This document shows, piece after piece, positions 8,757 through 17,635 of a stretch of DNA of 64,000 nt. The translations under genes were made by a program, and so were the position numbers. This DNA is from Arthrobacter sp. PvP023. Lineage in GTDB: Bacteria > Actinomycetota > Actinomycetes > Actinomycetales > Micrococcaceae. The notes beneath the pieces are model-generated. The model was not told the origin of the DNA. It saw only the letters and a program-made list of their open reading frames with translations, and did not search any database. The stretch spans positions 2,542,001 through 2,606,000 of the forward strand of contig NZ_JAFIBI010000001.1 of NCBI RefSeq assembly GCF_017832975.1, written 5' to 3'. The first letter of the stretch is position 1. Each line of letters begins with the position of its first letter.

Positions 8757-9038
8757 TTACTGCTCGAAGCCCAGTGCGAAAGCCGCATCGAGGTCGTGCT
8801 GGGAGTAGGCGCGGAACGCGATGTGGGTCGTGGTGTGGACCACCGCCGGCACCTTGGACAGCTTGTCCGCAATGACGTCCGCCAGGTCATCGTGCTTCGC
8901 CACCCGGGCCACGGCGATCAGGTCCCATTCCCCGGTCACGGAATAGACTTCGCTGATGCCCGGAATCGCCGAAATTTCCTCTGCCGTCTCCGGAATTCGG
9001 GAGGCGTCTGTCTTGATCAGGACGAATGCGGTGATCAC
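8757..9038 (-). CDS. stand-alone Lrp/AsnC ligand-binding (RAM) domain protein
   Basis: A 93-residue protein consisting only of the alpha-beta ligand-binding domain of Lrp/AsnC regulators, without a helix-turn-helix. MITAFVLIKTDASRIPETAE begins the first strand, and GISEVYSVTGEWDLIAVARV is the conserved core. Such proteins form oligomers and may sense amino acids or modulate full-length Lrp proteins. Start is GTG with GAAAGG upstream. A TAGGCT hexamer about 60 bases upstream could be its -10 box. It converges with trpD, 15 bases apart. Confidence 0.85.
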   Translation of the reverse strand: MITAFVLIKTDASRIPETAEEISAIPGISEVYSVTGEWDLIAVARVAKHDDLADVIADKLSKVPAVVHTTTHIAFRAYSQHDLDAAFALGFEQ

Positions 9039-9120
9039 TCTTGACCTTTCGGATGGGTGCGTCCCTGCGGGGAACGGCGGGCGATGCTGTGTGCTGCCAG
9101 CCTAGTACATCGGGGGTGAA

Positions 9121-9537
9121 TCAGCGGAGCTGCCGGCGTCCTTTGAGCCGGCCGGCAGCGGCCACAATCACCCGGTAGCCCACAAGGAAAACGCCCAGGC
9201 TCAGCGTGGCAACGATGACGAATGGCAAGACCACCGTCTGTCCGGTCACCGCCCGCAGAACCATGCCCAGGGCCACAGCGCCGAGCCACACAGCGATGCC
9301 TTCCGGCCAGACGCGCAACGGCCGCCGCCATACCCTCAATGCAAGCCAGGCAATCGCACCCCCGGCCAGAAAGGGCCAGGCCGTCGAGAGGACCCCGGTG
9401 ATCACGTCCCCGCGCTGGTGCGCGTCCCGGCCGATGGCTGCAAACGCGAGGATCAGGACGGTATCGGCGAGGGCGGCAAGTACTGCCGCGTTCCTGGTGG
9501 CGGCGCGGACGGGTGTCGGGTTAGGGCGGGAAGGCAT
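9121..9537 (-). CDS. DUF3054 family membrane protein
   Basis: 138-residue integral membrane protein with four hydrophobic segments and a basic C-terminus (GRLKGRRQLR). The pattern IGRDAHQRGD followed by TAWPFLAGGAIAWL and later AVTGQTVVLPFVIVA is characteristic of DUF3054. Function is unknown. The ATG lies six bases after TAGTGT with no strong Shine-Dalgarno in a usable position (GGAGG directly abuts it), so the transcript is probably leaderless. Confidence 0.82.
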   Translation of the reverse strand: MPSRPNPTPVRAATRNAAVLAALADTVLILAFAAIGRDAHQRGDVITGVLSTAWPFLAGGAIAWLALRVWRRPLRVWPEGIAVWLGAVALGMVLRAVTGQTVVLPFVIVATLSLGVFLVGYRVIVAAAGRLKGRRQLR

Positions 9538-9706
9538 ACCTCCACACTAGTTGCGGTTTCGTGCCGGGACGAGCCGATGTGAGCCGGCGTCGCAGGGTCG
9601 ACGGCTCTAGACTATGACCGGGAACACCGCCAACAACCTTGCCGGGGCGTTCCGTCGCGCCCCAACTGCACCCAACTCATCCCGCAACGACAAACCGGAC
9701 GGCAGC

Positions 9707-10075
9707 ATGAGACTTGTCCAGATCGCGCAGCACGCCAGCGACCTCCCGCGGGCAGGGGAGTTCTACGCCGCCCTGCTCGGCGTCGAAGCCCGTGCAGTAT
9801 TCAATCCGCCGGGCCTCCTTTTCTTTGACCTGGACGGCGTGCGGTTGCTGCTCGAGGCCGGGGCGCCGTCGGCCTTGCTTTATCTGGCTGTGCCTGACGT
9901 CAGGGAATCAGTGTCCGGGCTCCGGGGCAGGGGAGTGGAGATCATTGAGGAGCCCAAAGTGATCTTCAGCCATGCAGATGACCGTCTGGGGCCGCCCGGA
10001 ACCGACGAATGGATGGCTTTCATCCGCGACAGCGAAGGGAACACCGTTGGCCTGGTCAGCCAGCTGCCGCGTTAA
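9707..10075 (+). CDS. VOC (glyoxalase/bleomycin resistance) family protein
   Basis: 122-residue single-domain vicinal oxygen chelate protein with one babbb repeat at the start (QIAQHASDLPRAGEFYAALL) and a second ending in GNTVGLVSQLPR. His and Glu residues suitable for metal binding are present (QHASD, DRLGPPGTDEWMAFIRD). The frame extends to ATG 9614, but that ATG abuts a TAGACT -10-like box and the extra 31 residues are not family-like, so ATG 9707 is preferred. The substrate is unknown. Confidence 0.8.
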   Translation: MRLVQIAQHASDLPRAGEFYAALLGVEARAVFNPPGLLFFDLDGVRLLLEAGAPSALLYLAVPDVRESVSGLRGRGVEIIEEPKVIFSHADDRLGPPGTDEWMAFIRDSEGNTVGLVSQLPR

Positions 10076-10191
10076 CGGCCGGCCTGCCGGACCATTGTGC
10101 CGCGAATCACCCGCCGCTAGGCTCGCACACGCAACTGAAGGACCGCCGTCGGGAGTCCTTTCCGGCGAAGCCAGTGAGATGAGGGGACCCC

Positions 10192-10668
10192 GTGACTGAA
10201 AAAATCACCACCTGCCTGTGGTTTGACAGCCAGGCAGAGCAAGCCGCGGACTTCTACGTCTCGGTCTTTGACGACTCGAAAATCCTGAATGTGGCCCGTT
10301 ATAGCGACGTTGGACCCGGCCCCGCAGGCCAGGCGATGACCGTGGAATTCGAAATTGAAGGCCGGAAGTTCCTGGGCCTTAACGGTGGGCCCGCGTTCAC
10401 GTTTACTGAAGCTGTTTCCTTTGTCATCAACTGCTCCTCACAGGAAGAAGTGGACCGGTACTGGACAGCACTCACGGCTGGCGGTTCGGAGGGCCAGTGC
10501 GGCTGGCTCAAGGACAAGTTCGGCCTTTCGTGGCAAGTGGTTCCTTCCGTCATGGGGCAGTTGCTGGGCGGGCCGGATCCTGCGGGCGCCCAGCGTGCCA
10601 TGCAGGCAATGCTGGGAATGCGCAAACTGGTGATCAGCGAGCTGCAGGCCGCCTACGACGGGGCCTGA
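10192..10668 (+). CDS. PhnB-like VOC family protein
   Basis: 158-residue member of the PhnB/3-demethylubiquinone-methyltransferase-like VOC group, with TTCLWFDSQAEQAADFYVSV at the start and a SFVINCSSQEEVDRYWTAL segment, then WLKDKFGLSWQVVP. This family often has no proven enzymatic function. The start is GTG with GAGGGG seven bases upstream. It lies 116 bases after the other VOC gene, on the same strand. Confidence 0.85.
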   Translation: MTEKITTCLWFDSQAEQAADFYVSVFDDSKILNVARYSDVGPGPAGQAMTVEFEIEGRKFLGLNGGPAFTFTEAVSFVINCSSQEEVDRYWTALTAGGSEGQCGWLKDKFGLSWQVVPSVMGQLLGGPDPAGAQRAMQAMLGMRKLVISELQAAYDGA

Positions 10669-10724
10669 ATAAATCGACGGGACCTGAAAGGAGCGGACTC
10701 CCGGGTCGGGCGCGGGGGAGTGGA

Positions 10725-10739
10725 CCACATGCCATGTGG
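10725..10739. promoter_or_regulatory. palindrome upstream of the ABM gene
   Basis: Perfect CCACATG-C-CATGTGG inverted repeat, 71 bases upstream of the ABM-domain start. It could be an operator; no matching regulator is in view. Confidence 0.35.
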
Positions 10740-10810
10740 CCCTACCCGGCTCCGGCCGGCGGGAAGATAATCGGGAATACCTACCCCGCACGCGATTGGA
10801 GGCCTTCGCG

Positions 10811-11107
10811 ATGTCTGTTTACACGCTCGGAATCTGGCTGGTGAAACCAGGCAGGGAAAATGATTTCGTCCAGGCATGGCGTGATCTCGCCCGGAAGACC
10901 GAAGAGGATTTTCCCGGCGCGAAGGCCGTCCTGATGCACGATCGCGATGTTCCCAACAGGTTCATCAGTACCGGCCCTTGGGAGTCGCTTGAACAGGTCG
11001 ACGTATGGCGGGCCTCGTCCGCCTTTACCCAGGGCTACGAGGCCATGCGCGAAATGCTGGAGCACTTCGAACCGCACACCCTTGATGAAGCGGCGACTAT
11101 CGGCTGA
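10811..11107 (+). CDS. antibiotic biosynthesis monooxygenase (ABM) domain protein
   Basis: 98-residue single ABM-like ferredoxin-fold domain. YTLGIWLVKPGRENDFVQAW is the first strand-helix unit and RFISTGPWESLEQVDVWRAS the typical middle. Such proteins are usually dimeric and may be cofactor-free oxygenases or stress proteins. ATG 10811 has GGAGG at an eight-base spacing, which settles the start over an upstream in-frame ATG at 10736. Confidence 0.83.
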   Translation: MSVYTLGIWLVKPGRENDFVQAWRDLARKTEEDFPGAKAVLMHDRDVPNRFISTGPWESLEQVDVWRASSAFTQGYEAMREMLEHFEPHTLDEAATIG

Positions 11108-11471
11108 TGCCGGCCGGAGCCAACACGCTCACATCGGGCCTAACAGGGCCGTTTTCCTGACAAGTCCTGGGTGAACGGCATCGACAACCACGCCCGTGCC
11201 GCGGAAGCGCTACCTCTGAGCGCCTCCGCAAGCCAAGCCGGAAACAATCCAGCCTCCGGAAATGGTGCGACCGCATCATAGCGGCGTCGGCTTCGTTTGT
11301 TTGTGCCGTCTTTCCTTGGGTAGCGGATGGGCGGATCCGAGGTCGATCGGAGGGTGGGGGCCTTTCGTCGAAAAACTTCTACTTTACATAATGTAGATTA
11401 TCGGCGTTATTGGGAAGCAACTCAGAAGGCGGAAGGACCCGCCTTTCTGAACCCTTAGTCACCGCCTCCGA
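11108..11471. other. 364-base convergent gap with an orphan palindrome
   Basis: No convincing gene. It holds the palindrome TACAT-A-ATGTA (11385–11395) nested in TCTAC…GTAGA (11379–11397), and a bulged GC hairpin AGAAGGCGG/CCGCCTTTCT (11424–11448) that may end the UvrA-like gene. The palindrome shares ACATAATGT with the ctaE promoter. As both flanking genes end here, the operator-like site has no obvious client and may be left over from a lost gene. Confidence 0.5.
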
Positions 11472-13862
11472 TCAACCGCCGACATAGGCTGCAAGGTGTT
11501 CTCCGGTGAGCGTCGAGCGCCCGGCGACGAGCTGGGCCGGCGTGCCCTCAAAGACGATCAGTCCGCCGTCATGCCCGGCGCCCGGGCCAAGGTCGATAAT
11601 CCAGTCGGCGTGAGCCATGACGGCCTGGTGATGTTCGATCACGATTACCGATTTGCCGGAATCCACCAACCTGTCCAACAGGCCCAGCAGGTTCTGGACG
11701 TCGGCGAGATGCAGGCCGGTGGTCGGTTCGTCCAGAACGTACACGTCGCCCTTCTCCGCCATCTGGGTAGCCAGCTTGACGCGCTGCCGCTCGCCGCCGG
11801 ACAGCGTGGTGAGCGGCTGGCCGAGCGTCAGGTACCCGAGTCCGACGTCGACGAGCCGGTCGAGGATCTTGTGGGCAGCCGGCGTCCGTGCCTCGCCTGC
11901 GCCGAAGAACTCCTCGGCTTCGGTCATCGACATTGCCAGCACTTCAGCGATGTTGCGCCCGCCCAGTTCGTATTCCAGGACTGACGCCTGGAACCTCCGG
12001 CCCTCGCAGTCCTCGCAGACGGACTCGACAGTGGCCATGACACCCAGTTCCGTGAAGATGACGCCGGCGCCGTTGCAGGTGGGGCAGGCGCCCTCGGAGT
12101 TGGAGCTGAACAGGGCAGGCTTCACACCGTTGGCCTTCGCGAACGCTTTGCGGATGGGTTCAAGAAGGCCCGTGTACGTCGCCGGGTTACTGCGGCGCGA
12201 GCCCTTGATGGCGCCCTGGTCGATCACCACAACGCCGTCGCGCCCGGCCACCGAGCCCTGGATCAGCGAGCTCTTGCCTGACCCCGCGACTCCTGTCACG
12301 ACGCAGAGCACGCCGAGCGGAACGTCGACGCTCACATCCCGGAGGTTGTGCGTGGAGGCACCACGCACGTCCAGGGTGCCGGACGGCGTGCGCACGGAGC
12401 TTTTTACGGATGCCCGGTCGTCGAGGTGGCGGCCGGTGATGGTGTCACTCCCCCGCAGCCCCTCCACATTTCCCTCGAAGCAGACGTGGCCGCCCTCGGT
12501 TCCTGCGCCGGGACCGAGATCAACAACGTGGTCAGCGATGTCGATGGTTTCCGGTTTGTGCTCGACGACGAGCACGGTGTTGCCCTTGTCACGCAACTGC
12601 AGCAGCAGCTGGTTCATCCGTTCGATGTCATGCGGGTGGAGACCGATCGTCGGCTCGTCAAAGACGTAGGTAACGTCCGTAAGGGACGAGCCGAGGTGCC
12701 GGATCATCTTGGTCCGCTGCGCCTCTCCCCCGGACAGCGTGCCCGCGGGCCGGTCCAGGGAGAGGTAACCCAGCCCGATTTCGGCGAAGGAGTCGAGCAG
12801 GTGCTGCAGCCCTTTGAGGAGCGGGGCCACGGACGGCTCCTTGAGGTCACGGACCCAGCCGGCCAGGTCGCTGATCTGCATCGCGCACAGGTCGGCGATG
12901 TTCCTGCCCTGGATCTTCGAGGACCTTGCCTCCGCGCTGAGCCGCGTACCGTCGCACTCGGGGCAGGCCTGAAAGGTGATGGCACGCTCCACGAAGGCCC
13001 GGATGTGCGGCTGCATCGCGTCGACGTCCTTGGAAAGCATCGACTTCTGGATTTTCGGGATCAAGCCCTCGTAGGTGAGGTTGATGCCTTCGACTTTGAT
13101 CTTGGTCGGCTCCTTGTAGAGGAGGTCGTCCAGCTCCTTCTTGGTGAACTTCGCGATCGGCTTGTCCATGTCGAAGCCGGCACCGCTGAAGATACGGCCG
13201 TACCACCCGTCCATGCTGTAGCCGGGGACCGTCAGGGCACCCCCGCCGAGCGACTTGCTGTCATCGTAGAGCGCCGTGAGGTCGAAATCGGAGACCGAGC
13301 CCATGCCCTCGCAGCGCGGACACATGCCGCCCAGGTAGACCGCGTTCTGCACCACGCTCTTCTCGACCCTGCCGCCCTTCTCGGTGCTCATCACCCCGCT
13401 TGCCTTCCGCGTCGGGACGTTGAAGGAGAATGCCGTGGGCGGCCCGATATGCGGTGTCCCCAGCCGGCTGAAGAGGATGCGCAGCATCGCGTTGGCGTCC
13501 GTGGCGGTGCCCACGGTGGAGCGCGGGTTGGCACCCATCCGTTCCTGGTCCACGATAATTGCGGTGGTCAGGCCTTCCAGCAGGTCGACGTCCGGCCGCG
13601 CCAGTGTCGGCATGAAGCCCTGCACGAACGCGCTGTACGTCTCGTTGATCATCCGCTGCGACTCCGCGGCAATCGTGGCGAACACCAGGGAGCTTTTGCC
13701 CGAACCGGAGACGCCCGTAAATACCGTCAGCCGGCGCTTCGGGATCTCCAGGCTGACATCTTTGAGGTTGTTCTCCCGCGCGCCCTGCACACGGATCAGG
13801 TCGTGGCTGTCGGCCACGTGCGGGGCCGGCGACTGGGGGTCGGTCTGGGTGGCCATGCTCAT
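11472..13862 (-). CDS. UvrA-like ABC ATPase (drug-resistance UvrA subfamily)
   Basis: 796-residue tandem ABC protein related to excinuclease UvrA but shorter than the usual ~940. Two Walker A motifs (GVSGSGKSS at ~50 and GVAGSGKSS in the second half), two ABC signatures (LSGGEAQRTK, LSGGERQRVK) and two Walker B runs ending in DEPT are present. A complete CxxC–CxxC zinc finger (CPTCNGAG … CEDCEG) lies in the second half. This compact form matches the UvrA2/DrrC-type proteins linked to resistance against DNA-binding drugs. Start ATG has GGGAG upstream. It is divergent from a type III polyketide synthase, which may be meaningful. Confidence 0.88.
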   Translation of the reverse strand: MSMATQTDPQSPAPHVADSHDLIRVQGARENNLKDVSLEIPKRRLTVFTGVSGSGKSSLVFATIAAESQRMINETYSAFVQGFMPTLARPDVDLLEGLTTAIIVDQERMGANPRSTVGTATDANAMLRILFSRLGTPHIGPPTAFSFNVPTRKASGVMSTEKGGRVEKSVVQNAVYLGGMCPRCEGMGSVSDFDLTALYDDSKSLGGGALTVPGYSMDGWYGRIFSGAGFDMDKPIAKFTKKELDDLLYKEPTKIKVEGINLTYEGLIPKIQKSMLSKDVDAMQPHIRAFVERAITFQACPECDGTRLSAEARSSKIQGRNIADLCAMQISDLAGWVRDLKEPSVAPLLKGLQHLLDSFAEIGLGYLSLDRPAGTLSGGEAQRTKMIRHLGSSLTDVTYVFDEPTIGLHPHDIERMNQLLLQLRDKGNTVLVVEHKPETIDIADHVVDLGPGAGTEGGHVCFEGNVEGLRGSDTITGRHLDDRASVKSSVRTPSGTLDVRGASTHNLRDVSVDVPLGVLCVVTGVAGSGKSSLIQGSVAGRDGVVVIDQGAIKGSRRSNPATYTGLLEPIRKAFAKANGVKPALFSSNSEGACPTCNGAGVIFTELGVMATVESVCEDCEGRRFQASVLEYELGGRNIAEVLAMSMTEAEEFFGAGEARTPAAHKILDRLVDVGLGYLTLGQPLTTLSGGERQRVKLATQMAEKGDVYVLDEPTTGLHLADVQNLLGLLDRLVDSGKSVIVIEHHQAVMAHADWIIDLGPGAGHDGGLIVFEGTPAQLVAGRSTLTGEHLAAYVGG

Positions 13863-13956
13863 CGTGTCTCCCTCGGTTATGCGGGGCAGCCGCTGCGGCT
13901 TCCGTCGGCGTCGCCCGATCCAATCTAACCAGCTCCGGCCGATCAGCCGGGGAACC

Positions 13957-13970
13957 CTACCGTTTGGTAG
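13957..13970. promoter_or_regulatory. TetR-like operator palindrome
   Basis: CTACC-GTTT-GGTAG inverted repeat between the divergent UvrA-like and polyketide synthase genes, 40 bases before the latter's ATG. The inner ACCGTTTGGT resembles sites of some TetR-family repressors. No TetR gene is in the window. Confidence 0.45.
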
Positions 13971-14010
13971 CCACCATTGTCTTAAGCCCGAAGCTCACTG
14001 AGAATGAACC

Positions 14011-15225
14011 ATGACGGTCTACATGAGGTCCCTGGAAACTGCTGTCCCGCCCACCGTACTCATTCAGTCTGAAGCCCGCGATGTGTTTGCCGCCCAGCCA
14101 GGGCTGACCAGGCTGGGGTCGCGGCTGGTCAACACCTGCTTTGATTCCGCAGCCATCGACACCCGGTACACGGCTGTTACCGAGCTCACCAAAGACAGCC
14201 GTGCGGATGATCCGCAGTTCTTCGACCCGGATACCGGCCTGGTCCTGAGTCCCAGCACGAAAGTCCGGAACGACATTTTCGGCCGCGAAGCCACGAAGCT
14301 TTTCGTAGAGTCCGCCAGGGCGGCGCTGGATGCCTGTGCCGGCATCGATGCGGCTGACGTGACCCATCTCGTGACAGTCTCGTGCACCGGATTCTTCAAC
14401 CCCGGGCCGGACTACAAAATCGTCCGTGCCCTGGGTTTGAGTCCGGCCGTGCAGCGCTACCACCTCGGTTTCATGGGCTGTTACGCGGCGTTTCCGGCGT
14501 TGCGCGCCGCCAAATCGTTCTGCGAGGCAGACCCGGACGCCGTTGTCCTGGTTGTCTGCGCGGAGCTTTGTTCCCTTCACGTCCGCACCTCCAACGACCC
14601 TGACACCATCATGGGCTCGGCCCTGTTCGCCGATGGCGCCGCAGCAGCAGTCATCTCGGCCAGGGACATTCCGGACGGGACGCCCCTGTTGCAGCTGGAC
14701 CACTTCGAAACGGTACTCACTCCCGTCGGCGAGGAATCCATGGCGTGGAACATCGGCGACGAGGGTTTCGAGATGGTGCTGGGCAACTACGTCCCGCACA
14801 TCATTGACGACCACATCATCGGCGCGCTTGAGCCGCTGCTTATGCGGGACGAATCCTTGCGGGGACTCCCCTACCGTGACATCACCCACTGGGCTATCCA
14901 CCCCGGCGGGCGGAGCATCCTGGACAAGGTGCAGTCCCGGCTTGAGCTCACGGATGAGCAGCTTGTGCCGGCACGGGAAACCCTACGCAACTTTGGCAAC
15001 ATGAGCAGTGCCACAGTGCTTTTTGTCCTTAAACACATCGCCGGACTCCCGCCGCAGGAGGGCGATGAACGCATTTGTTCGATGGCCTTCGGACCGGGCC
15101 TCACGGTGGAAACGGCGATGTTCACCAAGGTGCGCGCACTGCAGCCGGAAGCGTCGCCCGCGGCCGTCCGGAAATCCGCCGGGACGGAGGATGCCGGAGC
15201 ACGGACCGAGCCGTCACTCATCTGA
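14011..15225 (+). CDS. type III polyketide synthase (chalcone/stilbene synthase family)
   Basis: 404-residue homodimeric ketosynthase that extends an acyl-CoA starter with malonyl-CoA and cyclises the chain to a pyrone or resorcinol. The catalytic triad is visible: Cys in GFMGCYAAFPALRAA, His in HWAIHPGGRSILD, Asn in NFGNMSSATVLFVL. The product cannot be read from sequence; neighbours suggest a methylated and hydroxylated polyketide. It is first gene of a three-gene operon; its TGA overlaps the next ATG in ATGA fashion. It lacks a strong Shine-Dalgarno. A palindrome lies just upstream. Confidence 0.93.
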   Translation: MTVYMRSLETAVPPTVLIQSEARDVFAAQPGLTRLGSRLVNTCFDSAAIDTRYTAVTELTKDSRADDPQFFDPDTGLVLSPSTKVRNDIFGREATKLFVESARAALDACAGIDAADVTHLVTVSCTGFFNPGPDYKIVRALGLSPAVQRYHLGFMGCYAAFPALRAAKSFCEADPDAVVLVVCAELCSLHVRTSNDPDTIMGSALFADGAAAAVISARDIPDGTPLLQLDHFETVLTPVGEESMAWNIGDEGFEMVLGNYVPHIIDDHIIGALEPLLMRDESLRGLPYRDITHWAIHPGGRSILDKVQSRLELTDEQLVPARETLRNFGNMSSATVLFVLKHIAGLPPQEGDERICSMAFGPGLTVETAMFTKVRALQPEASPAAVRKSAGTEDAGARTEPSLI

Positions 15226-15950
15226 TGGCCACGCACGTGACGGCCGCCGTCGGAATGCTGCGCGAGCGGGACGCGCACTCAGTGGAGGAAATGGATCGCC
15301 CTGACTGTGATCCTGCCCGCCTGGACCGCACCTACGCACAATTTTCCGTGGTCAACAGGGCCGTGGCCGGATGGCGCGGAATCTACCGGACGCACCTCCG
15401 GCCGCTCCTTTCAGCGGACAGGGTCACAACGCTGCTGGACATCGGCTGCGGGGGCGGGGATGTGGCGGTGCTGCTGGCGGAGTGGGCGGCCAGGGACGGG
15501 CGGCGGCTGGAAATCACCGCCATTGATCCGGACCGTCGTGCCCTTGAGTTCGCGCTGCGCCGCCGGCGCGTCGACGGAGTGACGTTCCGGCAGGCATCCA
15601 CTGCTGAACTGGCCACCGAAGGAAAACGCTACGACGTCGTCATCTCCAACCACGTGCTGCACCACCTGGACGCGGCGGACCTGCCCCGGTTCCTCGCCGA
15701 GTCGGCGCTGCTGTCCGGCGGCAGCGTCTTCCATAACGACATCCGCCGGAGCCCCGCCGCCTATGCGCTGTTCTACGCAGCATCATGGCCGTTCCGCGGT
15801 TCCTTCATCAGGCCGGACGGGCTGACGTCCATCCGCCGCAGTTACACAACCGCGGAACTCCAGGCCGCCGCTCCCCCGGGCTGGGCCGTTGCGCCCCGCG
15901 TACCCTTCCGCAACCTCCTCACCCTCAGCCGGAACGTTCGTGGTGATTGA
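15225..15950 (+). CDS. class I SAM-dependent methyltransferase
   Basis: 241-residue Rossmann-fold methyltransferase with SAM motif I LLDIGCGGGDVAVLLAEW, acidic motif II ITAIDPDRRAL and the VVISNHVLHHLD segment. It probably O- or C-methylates the product of the preceding polyketide synthase; the substrate is inferred from the operon only. The start ATG at 15225 overlaps the upstream stop (TGATG) and is the natural coupled start; the frame stays open further upstream. Another candidate is ATG 15255. Confidence 0.88.
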   Translation: MATHVTAAVGMLRERDAHSVEEMDRPDCDPARLDRTYAQFSVVNRAVAGWRGIYRTHLRPLLSADRVTTLLDIGCGGGDVAVLLAEWAARDGRRLEITAIDPDRRALEFALRRRRVDGVTFRQASTAELATEGKRYDVVISNHVLHHLDAADLPRFLAESALLSGGSVFHNDIRRSPAAYALFYAASWPFRGSFIRPDGLTSIRRSYTTAELQAAAPPGWAVAPRVPFRNLLTLSRNVRGD

Positions 15951-17079
15951 CGTCGTCGTGGTGGGCGGCGGGCCGGTGGGGCTGTACGTGGCGGCCCTTC
16001 TGCTGCAGCAGGGCGTGTCGGTCCGCGTCCTGGAGCGCCGCACGGAACCCGACACCCACTCCCGTGCCATCGGCATCCATCCGCCGTCGCTGGAAGCGCT
16101 CGACCGGATCGGGGTGGCGTCAGGCCTGGTGAACGAGGGCGTGCGCATCCGCCGCGGGGTTGCCATCGGCGGCGGCGTGGAAGTGGCTGGCATGTCCTTC
16201 GACTCCGTGTCCGGCCGATTCCCCTTCGTGCTGTCGGTCCCGCAGGTTCTCACGGAAGCCGCCCTGGAACGGCGCGTCGTGGCACTGGACGGCGGGGCGA
16301 TAATCCGCGGAGCCACAGTGACGGGAATTCACGACGACGGCTCCGCGGTTGCGGTGGACGTCGTCACCGCCGGCGGAAAATCCCGAATTCATGCCTCCCT
16401 GGCGGTGGCCGCGGACGGGGTCCGCTCCACCATCCGTCAATTGCTGGCCATCCCCGCCCCGCTGAGGACGTATCCGGACAGATACCTGATGGGAGACTTC
16501 GCCGACGGGACCGCGTTCGGCCCCGACGCGGCACTTTTCCTGGAGTTTCCCGGGATCGTGGAGTCCTTCCCGCTGCCGGGAGCCATGCGCCGGTGGGTGG
16601 CCAGGCTCCCGGGAACCATGCCGGATGCGCCCAGCGCCGGTTCCTTGGCACGGATCGTGCAAGAACGGACCGGGATCGCCGTCGACGCCGGCACGAATTC
16701 GATGGTGAGCAGTTTCGGCGTACGGTCACGGCTGGTGAAGCGCATGGTCCACGGCCGGACGTCGCTGATCGGTGATGCCGCCCATGAAATCAGCCCCATC
16801 GGCGGCCAGGGTATGAACCTGGGCTGGCTGGATGCCGCTGAACTGGCGCCGCTCATCCTCAACCGGTTGACGCACACTGACTGCGGGGCTGACCTCAGGT
16901 CCTTTGAACGTCACCGGCTGCGGGCGGCAGCGAAGGCCGTCCGGCAATCCGAAATCAACATGGCCCTTGGCCGGCCGGTGCCACGCCCGCTGTGGCATGT
17001 CAGGAACCGGCTGATCGGATCCGCCGCCAGTGTTCCGGCCATCAATTCACGCGTTGCCGCCCGGTTCACCATGCATTAG
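15943..17079 (+). CDS. FAD-dependent monooxygenase (PHBH family)
   Basis: 378-residue flavoprotein with the N-terminal dinucleotide fold (VVVGGGPVGLYVAALLLQ), the second motif LAVAADGVRSTIRQLL with conserved DG, and the C-terminal FAD-binding SLIGDAAHEISPIGGQGMNL. Family members hydroxylate aromatic rings with NAD(P)H and O2. As third gene of the operon it likely oxidises the methylated polyketide. The start is GTG 15943 (or 15940), overlapping the methyltransferase stop, so translation is coupled. Confidence 0.88.
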   Translation: MIDVVVVGGGPVGLYVAALLLQQGVSVRVLERRTEPDTHSRAIGIHPPSLEALDRIGVASGLVNEGVRIRRGVAIGGGVEVAGMSFDSVSGRFPFVLSVPQVLTEAALERRVVALDGGAIIRGATVTGIHDDGSAVAVDVVTAGGKSRIHASLAVAADGVRSTIRQLLAIPAPLRTYPDRYLMGDFADGTAFGPDAALFLEFPGIVESFPLPGAMRRWVARLPGTMPDAPSAGSLARIVQERTGIAVDAGTNSMVSSFGVRSRLVKRMVHGRTSLIGDAAHEISPIGGQGMNLGWLDAAELAPLILNRLTHTDCGADLRSFERHRLRAAAKAVRQSEINMALGRPVPRPLWHVRNRLIGSAASVPAINSRVAARFTMH

Positions 17080-17092
17080 AACTCCCCGCGGC

Positions 17093-17542
17093 TTACTCCG
17101 CAACCGGCTGTCCTTGATCTGTGTCATCTGCATCATCTTCGTCACCGGTGAAGTAGCAGTCGTAACTGTCCTGGCTGGTGATCCGGCCGTCACGGACTTC
17201 GAAGACGGAGGTGGTGCGGGCCCGGATGGTGTCACCGGCATCCCAATAGCGGAGGTTCATCAAGAGCGTTGCCGACCAGTCCACTTCCAGCACAACGCGG
17301 TTTCCTTCGCACGTGGTCCGGCGGACATCGAAACGCTGGTTGGATACCACCTGCCGGCTTTGCTCGGCACCTGCCAGCACCTGTTCGCGGCTCCGCCTGG
17401 ATCCTTCCGGGGCAAGCACGTGCGGCGCTTCGACCAGGGTGAAGTCCTCGGCAAGGAAGGCGTCCACTTCAGCGGCGCCGCCGCCGGCTTCAATGGCTCG
17501 TACAAACCCAAGGACACAGGTGAGCGGCGTCTGTTCAGTCAT
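17093..17542 (-). CDS. SnoaL-like / NTF2-fold protein
   Basis: 149-residue protein of the cone-shaped NTF2-like fold (SnoaL-type). It starts MTEQTPLTCVLGFVRAIEAG, followed by LAEDFTLVEAPHVLAPEG and a terminal strand pattern RARTTSVFEVRDGRITSQDS. The tail is acidic. Function unknown. The ATG lies six bases after TACCCT, so a leaderless mRNA is likely; a longer frame to 17560 is not needed. It converges with the polyketide operon, but a role there is not shown. Confidence 0.78.
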   Translation of the reverse strand: MTEQTPLTCVLGFVRAIEAGGGAAEVDAFLAEDFTLVEAPHVLAPEGSRRSREQVLAGAEQSRQVVSNQRFDVRRTTCEGNRVVLEVDWSATLLMNLRYWDAGDTIRARTTSVFEVRDGRITSQDSYDCYFTGDEDDADDTDQGQPVAE

Positions 17543-17635
17543 GGAACGAGGGTAGCCCATGCCCGGCGCCCATTTTCAGCCGCCCACTGCCCGTCGCCCG
17601 GCGCCGCTGCCGGGCCGTGGCTTTAGACTGCTCGC

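Noticed and set aside
9614..9706. 31-residue N-terminal extension of the first VOC protein
   Set aside because: ATG 9614 abuts a TAGACT -10-like box and the extra sequence is not VOC-like; transcription would start downstream of it.
11097..11279. 60-codon frame on minus in the convergent gap
   Set aside because: Arg/Cys-rich low-quality translation without a ribosome site.
12348..13928. 526-codon open frame on plus
   Set aside because: Lies antisense to the UvrA-like gene whose motifs are unambiguous.
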